DNA of 64,000 nt, from NCBI GenBank assembly GCA_003254905.1, contig QANU01107126.1, positions 532,585 through 596,584 of the forward strand. Direction: 5' to 3'. Numbering within the stretch: position 1 is the first letter of the stretch; every line of letters starts with the position of its first letter. Source of the DNA: Nissolia schottii (lineage: Eukaryota > Streptophyta > Magnoliopsida > Fabales > Fabaceae). The notes below the pieces were generated by a model. The model saw nothing but the letters and a program-made list of their open reading frames with translations, made no database searches and had not been told where the DNA came from. Shown here piece by piece: positions 47,990-59,396 of this stretch. The position numbers and the translations under genes were made by a program.

Positions 47990-49190
47990 AGTGTGTTGTT
48001 ATCGAGTATAAAGTAATATTGCAGAATATGATATCTGATTTTAGTGCACAAACTTTATATGACTGTGTGCACAAACATTATATGACTTTCAACACAAACA
48101 TTACGTACTTGTATACAACACTATGATTTTGCTTATGGCTGTCAAAACGGGGGCCCGACCCGTTTAGGCCCGCGGGCCTAAATAGGCCGCTCGCTAGCCC
48201 GTTTATTTTTTAAATTAAAAAAATTTTAAAAATTCAAAAAAATTATTTAAAAAATTAAAAAAAATTCACGGGCTCACGGGCCGGTCCAATTTTTTTTCAA
48301 ATTTTTGCAGGCCTATTTTTGCATGTAAAGTCCGTCCATTTAACTAGGTAAACGGACCGGGCCCATTTTGACAGCCCTAATTTTTCTCAAACATAAATAA
48401 GTTTACAATATTTATCCATTTTTAGTGGACAAACTTCATAAAAATTAGTTCACCTACATGTGTACACACACTTTTATACATTCTAATGCGTAAACTTTAC
48501 ATATATGCATATTATTTAATGTATAGTTAAGTATTTTTTGTAGAATATGATATCTGATTGTAGTGCACAAATTTTATATGACAATGTGCACAAATATCAT
48601 ATGATTGAGTGCACAAACATAACGTACTTATATACAACACTATGATTTTACTCAAACATAAATAAGTTAATAATCTTTATACATTTTTAATGAACAAACT
48701 TTATAACAATTAGTTCACATACATGTGCATACACACTTTTATCCATTCTAATGCATAAACTTTTTACATATACACATTACTTAATGTATATTTAAGTATT
48801 TTTTGCAGAATATGATATCTGATTATAGTGCACAAACTTTATATGACTTTGTGCATAAACATTATATGACTTACTACACAAACATTACGTACTTGTGTAC
48901 AACACTGTGATTTTACTCAAACATAAATAAGTTTACAATCTTTATACATTTTTAATAGACAAACTTTATAAAAAATAGTTCACAAACATGTACACACACA
49001 CTTTTATACATTCTAATGCATAAACTTTACATATATGCATATTATTTAATTTATAGTTAAGTATTTTTGCAGAATATGATATCTGATTGTAGTGCACAAA
49101 CTTTATATGACTGAGTGCACAAACATTACGTACTTGTGCACAACATTGTAATTTTACTCAAACATAAATAAATTCACAATCTTAACACCT
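47990..49190. repeat. Four-unit tandem repeat of about 265 bp
   Basis: Units are registered by AGAATATGATATCTGATT at 48023, 48542, 48807 and 49071. Spacings are 265 and 264 bp for units 2-4. The first spacing is 519 bp, exactly 254 bp longer, because a 246-bp MITE plus its 8-bp target duplication sits in unit 1. Each unit carries GTGCACAAACWTTATATGAC, ACTCAAACATAAATAA and TTCTAATGCATAAACTTTACATAT. It is noncoding and could be a small satellite or the subterminal region of a large transposon. The array is repeated in copy 2 (about 54460-55660). Confidence 0.92.
48134..48379. mobile_element. hAT-type MITE (246 bp) with 8-bp target-site duplication, copy 1
   Basis: Ends are TATGGCTGTCAAAACGGG and, reverse-complemented, TAGGGCTGTCAAAATGGG. 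The flanking 8-mers are ATTTTGCT (48126-48133) and ATTTTTCT (48380-48387). The neighbouring tandem units show the empty site ATTTTACTCAAAC, which proves the insertion and the duplication length. An 8-bp duplication with TAGGGNTG-like ends fits the hAT superfamily. The interior is G+C-rich at both ends (GGCCCG) with an A+T core; there is no transposase. Confidence 0.93.
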
Positions 49191-50731
49191 ATAGGTATAT
49201 TGGTGAACATTTAAACCTTTAAACCTTTATTGAAATGAACTTAGATCGTTTAATGAAAATGAACACATGATTAATGTAACAAAAGCTATAACTTTTAGAA
49301 CATTTAAAATCAATTGGGTTGATTAGTATTTATGAACAGAATATATATAGAGCAACATTCTTTAAAAAAAAATTGGTGAAAAAATCATTACATGATTTTG
49401 TAACTCTTTGTGCAAAGAGCACGATGAGTTCACAGAAGATGAGAGTGAAGAGAGCGACGAGAGATGACGAGAGTGAAAAGAGAACGAAGAATGAGATCGA
49501 AGAGAGTGAAGAGAGAAAATGTTGGGAAGCTTTTGCACAAAGCGTGGGTTGACGCGCGAGTGAGTGAGAGTGTGGTGGGTGATTATTTTATGAGACCCAC
49601 TGTATTCATATACGGGTGTATGTATGGTGTATGAAAATGTGGTGTCGTGTAGCGGGACTGATCTTGTATATGTTTACTATGTGTATATGTGTAAAAGTAA
49701 ATCATGCTTTTTATTTCTTAAAATAAATTTGAGGTCCTTCACGATAATAACTGAGCCTTGTTCCAATAGATGGAATTAGTTATATGGATAAAACGACACT
49801 GTAGTATATTATCATAAATCATATTCACATTCAAACTATTAACAATTACATCTCTTTTAATAATTACATCAACCTTATGTCCTGTGAAAAAATATGATTT
49901 TTTTTTTAATCTTTCAGCAAGTTCTTGAAATAAAATTTATAAAGATATTTTAGAGACTCAAATATATGCATCTACAATTTATCAATAAGCGTAATAATCC
50001 AAAAATCACTTAAAATAGTTCCAATTTTAGATTAAAAAATTAATAAAATAATATTTTTCTAACTATTTTTTAATTAAGTCAGTTATCTTATTAATTTAGC
50101 ATTTTTATTAGTAATAATTACTTAAAATTATAATAAAGTAAGCATCAAGTAAACGTAAGTTAAATGTCCACCATCGGACTAGGCAAGACTGAGCTTAGAA
50201 AGCATAAGGTCCCATTGGAGATCCGACTCTAGGTCATAACATTGTATTTGTGAGATTTTTTTTAGAGTACGAGAGATTCAACATTTGTTCTTAGTGATTT
50301 GATTTGTATCATGTGATGTGAGTGAGATGAGAGACTCAGTGTCTACACTAAAATTAGTGTACAAATAACATTTTTATTTTAAAAAAGTAAATTTTCTCAA
50401 TCAAGAGGCAAAATTGGCCTTGGTTGCTAAACGTCCATCAAGTTTGGTAATTTTTGAAACAACTTTGTAATTTTAAAAGTTTGAGGACAAAATTGATGAA
50501 AATTATTGACTTCAGAAATGAAAATAATGTTTTATTTGAAAATTGAAAATGAATGGATGACTATGCAGCAGAGGTGCTTGCAACTTGCAAGATATTAGAA
50601 TATCTAACTACACTTCTTTAATTCAAGCATTATTCGTGATTGTTCTCCACAGAACTTGGCATCTTGGTTCTCTAATATCTCCATGAAGTTAAACTTGTCA
50701 TTTTGCAATTGTTTTATAGTTTTTTTTTTTT

Positions 50732-52263
50732 NTAAGGATCAAAGGAAGAGAGGGGAAAAGAATTTATCAATTCTATCCAATCACGACAATGGATCCGGGT
50801 ATGTCTCTCGTTCTTAATCTTATTTACAATGTGATAATCATAAATTTCAAGATCGTTGTTTCCATGAATTGTCAATTGGAAAATCACAAATTACATGTGG
50901 TATCAGAGCTTTTGGTTATGAAATTTATGATTGTCCTGAAATTGTTCTATTTATTTATTTATATAATTTTCCCAAATGTAATGAACCCTAATTTTGAGAA
51001 TTGGGAATTTGGGAATACAAAGTGTTATTTGTTATATATATATATTTCAAACCCTTGTGAACCCCAATTTTGAGAATTGGAGATTTGGGAATGCACTAAT
51101 TTTGGTTTCAGAAAGGATTGGGAATATATTTGCCTTTGATGGTTAATGCTCATATGTGTGTGCTTATATTTGCCTTTCCTTCTGCATATATGTGTTTTGC
51201 ATATATTTAACCCTTGATATTGCTTCCGGCGGCTGGGCATTGCTCTGTGAGTACGGGCTCCGTGACAGCGTTTCACGTGGGCTCCGTGTGTGTGGCGGCG
51301 AATGGCGACGGTGGGCTTGCTCCCGCCGCATGCTGCACTTTGCTGTTTGGTTTCCGGGTTACCGCCGTCATCGCCTCTGCGGGGTTGCGCCGCTTTGCTG
51401 CACCTGGTTGCTTCTGCGGATTGTTGGTCCCGCGGTTGCTGCCGTGATTGCTGCAGCGGAAGGAGCGGCGTGAGAGGTCGATTGGCGGCTGTTGCTGTCC
51501 CGTGAACGTGCTGGCGGCACCGCTACTCAATCGCCGAACGGTTGCCGCCTTGATGTGCAGGAGAAAATCTGCAACTGCAGATTATTTTTGTCAAAACAAT
51601 TTTGTTTGAGAATGGGCCAAAAATGTGCGTATGTGCCATTATTGTGTATGGGCCGCTGAATTTTTGTTGTGTTGTTTTATTTCTTTTGGCAAAACTGAGG
51701 TTTTTGATTTTTTTTGTCACAACTGAAGGGGCCTTTTATTTTGGGCTATTTCGTGGCTTGACGGAAAACGTTTTGGACTTATCAATCATATTTTGTTTTG
51801 CTGATGGGTCAATTTTAAAGAAAGTGGGCAAATAAAAGATCATTTATTTTGTTTTGATATAAATGGATTAAATCAAATATTTTTGCCTATGTTACTTTTG
51901 TGAAATGCAAACAAAATTAATGATGAGTCAATAAAATTTTTGGGCTAGAAATTATTATTTTAGCCAATACGGAAATTAACTGTAAGAAGTTAATATTTAG
52001 TAAATTTATTTTGTGATTATTCACAATTAAATAAAGGAATCATTAATTATTATGCTAGAAGGTTGCCCAAAGGTAAACCATCGCTTATAATTAATGATAT
52101 TATAGTGACATATTGACATAACTGTAAGAGGTCAATATTTAATAAATTTATTTTGTGATTTTTCACAATTAAATAAAGTAATCATTAATTATTATGCTAG
52201 AAGGTTGCCCAAAGGTGAACCATTGCTTATAATTAATGATATTATAGTGACATATTGACATAA
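50732..52263 (+). mobile_element. Partial 5' region of a Ty1/copia element with tRNA-Met primer-binding site
   Basis: TGGTATCAGAGC at 50898-50909 is the classic copia primer-binding site complementary to initiator tRNA-Met. It lies two bases after ...TTACA, which would be the LTR end. About 160 bp upstream the sequence stops at a single N (50732), so the 5' LTR is missing or truncated. The leader has a repeated TTTTGAGAATTGG segment (50993 and 51070), then a G+C-rich patch (51225-51540). No gag frame is recognisable. It ends at the 418-bp gap in a 142-bp tandem repeat. Confidence 0.6.
51977..52263. repeat. 142-bp tandem repeat running into the assembly gap
   Basis: Two units start TAACTGTAAGARGTYAATATTTA at 51977 and 52119 and each ends GACATATTGACATAA. 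They differ at only a few positions. The second unit ends exactly at the gap, so more units may lie inside it. Confidence 0.85.
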
Positions 52264-52681
52264 NNNNNNNNNNNNNNNNNNNNNNNNNNNNNNNNNNNNN
52301 NNNNNNNNNNNNNNNNNNNNNNNNNNNNNNNNNNNNNNNNNNNNNNNNNNNNNNNNNNNNNNNNNNNNNNNNNNNNNNNNNNNNNNNNNNNNNNNNNNNN
52401 NNNNNNNNNNNNNNNNNNNNNNNNNNNNNNNNNNNNNNNNNNNNNNNNNNNNNNNNNNNNNNNNNNNNNNNNNNNNNNNNNNNNNNNNNNNNNNNNNNNN
52501 NNNNNNNNNNNNNNNNNNNNNNNNNNNNNNNNNNNNNNNNNNNNNNNNNNNNNNNNNNNNNNNNNNNNNNNNNNNNNNNNNNNNNNNNNNNNNNNNNNNN
52601 NNNNNNNNNNNNNNNNNNNNNNNNNNNNNNNNNNNNNNNNNNNNNNNNNNNNNNNNNNNNNNNNNNNNNNNNNNNNNNNNN
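52264..52681. other. Assembly gap (418 N)
   Basis: A run of N separating the copia leader and 142-bp tandem repeat from the start of duplication copy 2. Its edges are both tandem or simple repeats. Confidence 0.99.
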
Positions 52682-52741
<60 letters not shown>

Positions 52742-55700
52742 TATATATATATATACACATATACAGGTATGTAACACCCACACACACACATAATTATTAT
52801 TATAATAATATTATTATTATTTTTAGCATTGTTATTATTAATATTATAAATAATAAGAAGAATAAAATATGATTATTGAGAAGATTAAAATATCATTATT
52901 ATTATGATTATTATTATTATAATTATTAGAATTATTTTGAAAAAATATTATTATTATTATTATTATAATTATTATATTTATTATTATTATTATTATTACG
53001 AATAAAATAGTGATCTGATTATTCTGATGATATTATAATTATTAGTGTTATTATTATGATGATGAATGATTTATAATAATAAATGTATAAATATAATTAG
53101 TAAACTTTAAAATAATTATGTAATATATATAATTTATTTTTTATATAATATATATACATATATTATATGTGAAACTACATATTGTCAAATATATATAATA
53201 TATTTTAACAATAATAATAAAAACCGTAATAACAATAATACAATAATAATAAATGACAAAAAATGATATAATAAAAATGATAATAAAAAAAATTAAAATA
53301 ATTATTATGGTATCATTATTAGTATTAGTGGAAGTAGTATTAGTAGTATCAGTAGAAGTACTAGTGGTAGTATTAGTAGCAAACCCTAAACTGTGACCCT
53401 AATTATAACCTAACCTCTATACCCTAACCCTAATCATACCCCTACACCCTAATTATAAACTTAGCCCTAAATTATAAACATAACCATAACCATAAACACT
53501 AATCCCTAAACCCTTAAATATAAAGCCTAAACCATAAACTATAACAATCACCCTAACCCCTAATTATAAACTTAACCATAATCAAAACCATAAACCCTAA
53601 ATCCATAACCCTTAAGTTATAAACCGTAAACCCAAACCTTAAACAATCACCCTAAACCCTAGGTCATAAGCCCTAAACCATAAACCATAAACCTTAACCC
53701 TAAACTATAAACCCTAACCATAAGTCCTAAACCCTATCCCCTAAACCATAAACCATCAACCCTAAACCCTAAATCCTAAGTCACAACACCTAACCCTAAA
53801 CCCAAAACCCCATACCATAAACCCTAAACCCTAACCCTAACCCTAAAACCCTAAGCCATAGGTCATAAGCCCTAAATCCTAAACCCTAACCCTAAGCACT
53901 AAACCATAAACCCTAACCCATAAACCATAAACCCTAACTCTAAACCCTAAACCCTAAACCCTAGGTCACAAGACATAACCCTAAAACCTAAACCCTAAGC
54001 CCTAAATCCCAAACCCTAAACCCTAGGTCATAAGACCTTATAGTTCTTTAAACTAATCGACTACTAATCTGTCCCATTGTGTGTCAAGTACTGTCTGTAT
54101 AAAGCCATAAAAAAATAAAAAGAAAAAAAAGAAGGGCGAATTTTTTGTCATAATATTTACAGTAAATATCTAATTTCATCCTAGTACTTTTGTTTTACAA
54201 AAATGCTCTGTGTACACCTTAAATTCATACACTTGTACATACACCACCAAATTATACACAATTAATGACAATTATACGAGTTACAGTAGACTTTCCTCAT
54301 ATACTCTCCACGCAATTTTTTCAACCATATCACAAACGAAAACACATTCCGACGTGATTTTCTTAATTAAATCACACACAACCTTTCAAACAATTTATTT
54401 TGAGCTACAGAACCCGCATACAGAAGCATTTTTGAAATAAATCAGTTTCGTGTTGCTCGTGGAGTGTGTTGTTATCGAGTATAAAGTAATATTGCAGAAT
54501 ATGATATCTGATTTTAGTGCACAAACTTTATATGACTGTGTGCACAAACATTATATGACTTTCAACACAAACATTACGTACTTGTATACAACACTATGAT
54601 TTTGCTTATGGCTGTCAAAACGGGGGCCCGACCCGTTTAAGCCCGCGGGCCTAAATAGGCCGCTCGCTAGCTCGTTTATTTTTTAAATTAAAAAAATTTT
54701 AAAAATTCAAAAAAATTATTTAAAAAATTAAAAAAAATTCACGGGCTCACGGGCCGGTCCAATTTTTTTTCAAATTTTTGCAGGCCTATTTTTGCATGTA
54801 AAGTCCGTCCATTTAACTAGGTAAACGGACCGGGCCCATTTTGACAGCCCTAATTTTACTCAAACATAAATAAGTTTACAATATTTATCCATTTTTAGTG
54901 GACAAACTTCATAAAAATTAGTTCACCTACATGTGTACACACACTTTTATACATTCTAATGCGTAAACTTTACATATATGCATATTATTTAATGTATAGT
55001 TAAGTATTTTTGTAGAATATGATATCTGATTATAGTGCACAAATTTTATATGACAATGTGCACAAATATCATATGATTGAGTACACAAACATAACGTACT
55101 TATATACAACACTATGATTTTACTCAAACATAAATAAGTTAATAATCTTTATACATTTTTAATGAACAAACTTTATAACAATTAGTTCACATACATGTGC
55201 ATACACACTTTTATCCATTCTAATGCATAAACTTTTTACATATACACATTACTTAATGTATATTTAAGTATTTTTTGCAGAATATGATATCTGATTATAG
55301 TGCACAAACTTTATATGACTTTGTGCATAAACATTATATGACTTACTGCACAAACATTACGTACTTGTGTACAACACTGTGATTTTACTCAAACATAAAT
55401 AAGTTTACAATCTTTATACATTTTTAATAGACAAACTTTATAAAAAATAGTTCACAAACATGTACACACACACTTTTATACATTCTAATGCATAAACTTT
55501 ACATATATGCATATTATTTAATTTATAGTTAAGTATTTTTGCAGAATATGATATCTGATTGTAGTGCACAAACTTTATATGACTGAGTGCACAAACATTA
55601 CGTACTTGTGCACAACATTGTAATTTTACTCAAACATAAATAAATTCACAATCTTAACACCTATAGGTATATTGGTGAACATTTAAACCTTTAAACCTTT

Positions 55701-57203
55701 ATTGAAATGAACTTAGATCGTTTAATGAAAATGAACACATGATTAATGTAACAAAAGCTATAACTTTTAGAACATTTAAAATCAATTGGGTTGATTAGTA
55801 TTTATGAACAGAATATATATAGAGCAACATTCTTTAAAAAAAAATTGGTGAAAAAATCATTACATGATTTTGTAACTCTTTGTGCAAAGAGCACGATGAG
55901 TTCACAGAAGATGAGAGTGAAGAGAGCGACGAGAGATGACGAGAGTGAAAAGAGAACGAAGAATGAGATCGAAGAGAGTGAAGAGAGAAAATGTTGGGAA
56001 GCTTTTGCACAAAGCGTGGGTTGACGCGCGAGTGAGTGAGAGTGTGGTGGGTGATTATTTTATGAGACCCACTGTATTCATATACGGGTGTATGTATGGT
56101 GTATGAAAATGTGGTGTCGTGTAGCGGGACTGATCTTGTATATGTTTACTATGTGTATATGTGTAAAAGTAAATCATGCTTTTTATTTCTTAAAATAAAT
56201 TTGAGGTCCTTCACGATAATAACTGAGCCTTGTTCCAATAGATGGAATTAGTTATATGGATAAAACGACACTGTAGTATATTATCATAAATCATATTCAC
56301 ATTCAAACTATTAACAATTACATCTCTTTTAATAATTACATCAACCTTATGTCCTGTGAAAAAATATGATTTTTTTTTTTATCTTTCAGCAAGTTCTTGA
56401 AATAAAATTTATAAAGATATTTTAGAGACTCAAATATATGCATCTACAATTTATCAATAAGCGTAATAATCCAAAAATCACTTAAAATAGTTCCAATTTT
56501 AGATTAAAAAATTAATAAAATAATATTTTTCTAACTATTTTTTAATTAAGTCAGTTATCTTATTAATTTAGCATTTTTATTAGTAATAATTACTTAAAAT
56601 TATAATAAAGTAAGCATCAAGTAAACGTAAGTTAAATGTCCACCATCGGACTAGGCAAGACTGAGCTTAGAAAGCATAAGGTCCCATTGGAGATCCGACT
56701 CTAGGTCATAACATTGTATTTGTGAGATTTTTTTTAGAGTACGAGAGATTCAACATTTGTTCTTAGTGATTTGATTTGTATCATGTGATGTGAGTGAGAT
56801 GAGAGACTCAGTGTCTACACTAAAATTAGTGTACAAATAACATTTTTATTTTAAAAAAGTAAATTTTCTCAATCAAGAGGCAAAATTGGCCTTGGTTGCT
56901 AAACGTCCATCAAGTTTGGTAATTTTTGAAACAACTTTGTAATTTTAAAAGTTTGAGGACAAAATTGATGAAAATTATTGACTTCAGAAATGAAAATAAT
57001 GTTTTATTTGAAAATTGAAAATGAATGGATGACTATGCAGCAGAGGTGCTTGCAACTTGCAAGATATTAGAATATCTAACTACACTTCTTTAATTCAAGC
57101 ATTATTCGTGATTGTTCTCCACAGAACTTGGCATCTTGGTTCTCTAATATCTCCATGAAGTTAAACTTGTCATTTTGCAATTGTTTTATAGTTTTTTTTT
57201 TTT
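52682..57203. repeat. Copy 2 of the 4.5-kb near-identical duplication
   Basis: Same order of parts as copy 1: TTA/TA microsatellite, telomere-like block (53385-54035), 265-bp array, and unique A+T-rich tail. It ends in the same TTTTATAGTTTTTT run and then passes directly into the upstream DNA of the cysteine protease gene. This makes copy 2 the one joined to native flanking sequence on the right. Confidence 0.95.
54607..54852. mobile_element. hAT-type MITE, copy 2
   Basis: Same element as at 48134-48379, carried along by the large duplication. The flanking 8-mers are ATTTTGCT (54599-54606) and ATTTTACT (54853-54860); the right one equals the empty site found in neighbouring tandem units. Length is again 246 bp, with a few substitutions relative to copy 1. 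Confidence 0.93.
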
Positions 57204-57669
57204 AACTAATCAGCTGCTAATCTGTCCCGTTTTGTGCCAAGTATAAAAGAGCAATTGAGTGATGATTCAGAGGGTGGAAAGGTCACTTCTTAAAGTATAT
57301 AATAATGAAGCCAAAGAATTGAAAACACCTCTGTTCTAACAGGGCCCAAAACTATGTTGACATAATATGCCTCAGCATTTTGTATAATATAAGAGTAAAT
57401 GATATTTCCAAAACTTTCCTTTCATAAGCAAAACGGTTGATTCCCTTGTGCAGATGCAGCTATGAAAAGTAATTTGTCATTATATTAAAGCCTTAAACTA
57501 AGGCCTTATTCAGGAAATTCTCTAAGGCACGTTAATGAATGAGCATGCTATGTTAAACCACAATATTACAACCATAATCATGTATATATACACCTCATGT
57601 GGTCTTAGGGACCAACATATACTCACATTCCTCTAATTAAGCAGTTTTTTTCTTATAATCATTGCTACA
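57204..57669 (+). promoter_or_regulatory. Upstream region of the cysteine protease gene
   Basis: A TATA box (GTATATATACACC, about 57582-57594) lies about 80 bp before the ATG. The first 45 bp (57204-57248, AACTAATCAGCTGCTAATCTGTCCC) match sequence inside both duplication copies, at 47577 and 54050. No other gene is visible. Confidence 0.6.
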
Positions 57670-58877
57670 ATGGCTTCCAAATATCTATTCCAATGCACCT
57701 CATTGGCTTTGCTTCTCCTTTTAGGATTGTGGGCTTTGGAGGCCAATGCTCGCACCCTTGAAGATGCCTCAATGTATGACAGGCATGAGCAATGGATGGC
57801 TCAACATGGAAAAGCCTACATTGACTTTTATGAGAAGGAATTGAGGTACCAAATATTCAAGCAAAATGTGCAATTCATAGAAGCCTTCAACAATGCAGGG
57901 AGCAAGCCTTACAAGCTAGGCATCAACCAATTTGCTGATCTTACAAATGAAGAATTCAAGGCTAGAAATAGGTTCAAGGGTCACATGTGCTCCGCAATAA
58001 CAAGGACACCCACATTTAAATACGAACATGTGACTGCAGTTCCAGCTTCAATGGATTGGAGACAGAAAGGAGCTGTCACACCCATCAAAGACCAAGGCCA
58101 ATGTGGTATGTGTTTGTTTTTTCTTTAATTCAGGTTTTATTATTTTGATTGTGTGGCATTATTATATCGTAAGTTTGTGCGTTGGGTTGGTAGCATTTGG
58201 ATTGTACACTAGCATTACCTGTAGTCAATAAGAAATTGTATGTATAACATTCTAACTAATTATGATTTGTTTGTTATGATTTAGGATGTTGTTGGGCATT
58301 TTCCGCGGTGGCTGCAACAGAGGGAATCACCAAGCTAAGCACCGGCAAATTAATCTCTCTATCAGAACAAGAGCTTGTTGATTGTGACACAAAGGGTGTG
58401 GACCAAGGTTGTGAAGGGGGCTTAATGGATGATGCCTTCAAATTCATGATGCAAAACAAAGGACTAACCACAGAAGCCAATTATCCATACAAGGGAGTTG
58501 ATGGAACATGCAATGCAAAAGGAGAAGCCAGCCATGCAGCTAGCATTAAGGGGTATGAGGATGTGCCCGCCAACAGTGAGAGCGCATTGCTCAATGCTGT
58601 TGCCAACCAACCAGTTTCTGTCGCTATTGATGCTAGTGGCTCTGAGTTTCAATTTTATACAAGTGGTGTCTTCACTGGATCCTGTGGCACTAGCTTGGAT
58701 CATGGTGTCACTGCAGTGGGTTATGGAGCGAGTGATGATGGGACTAAATATTGGTTGGTCAAAAATTCATGGGGAACACAATGGGGTGAACAAGGATACA
58801 TTAGGATGCAGAGGGACATTGATGCTAAAGAGGGCTTGTGTGGAATAGCGATGCAAGCTTCTTACCCCACTGCATAA
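57670..58877 (+). CDS. Papain-like cysteine protease, SAG39/senescence-associated type
   Basis: Two exons, 57670-58105 and 58285-58877, GT-AG, giving 342 aa. A signal peptide (hydrophobic core about 10-22) is followed by an I29 inhibitory propeptide with the ERFNIN pattern (E55, R59, F63, N66, I70, N74). The mature enzyme should start near V124 (VPASMDWR). Catalytic residues: oxyanion Q142, nucleophile C148 in QCGCCWAF, H285 in [12 protein letters not shown]306 in VKNSWG; GCEGG is at 188-192. The usual CGSCW is CGCCW here, a variant known in this plant subgroup. There is no KDEL tail or granulin domain, so it is a secreted or vacuolar C1A protease of the SAG39/SAG12-like group, used in protein turnover during senescence or defence. 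The start is the first ATG after the TATA box and leader. It appears intact. Confidence 0.95.
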
Positions 58878-59396
58878 TTGTTCAACTCTCTTGCTACTAT
58901 TTCCTAAACTAAATGTAATAGTACAACCCCAACCTTATGTTTATAAGGTATAATATTATATATATATATATATTTGCATGTGTTTATTATTATAAATGTA
59001 AAAGTATATCATACTTTCAATTTGTGTGCATCAAATCCAACCTTATATTTTACATCATCAAAAATTGTTTAATCAAATTCCTATTTACAATTTTCTCCGC
59101 ATCTTTGGTTGTGCCTGTTATTCTCAGAGGCTTTATTGATGCGTACTAGTTGCGGCAAGTAAGGCAAGTAATAAGAGAGTCCTTTTGAGACTTCAATTGT
59201 CGTACTTACGGAAACGGGAAAACTATGTTATTCTACAACATAGGGTTACTTAGGGTTTGTTCTTTTTAGTATTTTCAATTAATTGCAATTTAAAGAAAAG
59301 AAACAATTAAACAATAAAAATAAAACAAGTAAAATAAAGAACAAAAACACAATTAATAATTTGAAGAATTAAGAGGAAAAGAAACACACTCACTGG
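58878..59396. other. Protease 3' flank and junction with the gypsy element
   Basis: The first 100-200 bp should contain the protease 3'UTR. From about 59140 to 59396 the sequence is A-rich and has motifs (TCAATTGTCGTACTTACGG, AAAACAAGTAAAATAAAG) loosely like the right-hand LTR at 63350-63500, so a diverged LTR of a related element is possible. No gene was seen. Confidence 0.35.

Larger units (their letters stand above)
46200..50731. repeat. Copy 1 of a 4.5-kb near-identical duplication
   Basis: This block recurs at 52682-57203 at an offset of 6472-6481 bp. Long stretches are identical; differences are rare (for example TTCTTATG versus TTCTGATG near 46543, CGCAAT versus CGTAAT near 46745, and loss of one ACCATAAACC unit in copy 2). 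In order it holds a TTA/TA microsatellite, telomere-like repeats, a 265-bp tandem array with a hAT MITE, and about 1.5 kb of unique A+T-rich DNA. An open frame of 77 codons at 49319-49552 is identical in both copies but is a GA-rich repeat translation without a domain. Copy 1 ends in a T-run next to a single N (50732). Confidence 0.95.

Noticed and set aside
49319..49552. 77-codon frame identical in both duplication copies (also 55791-56024)
   Set aside because: Identity simply follows from the duplication. The second half is a GAGAGTGAA-type repeat translation, with no domain or splice context.
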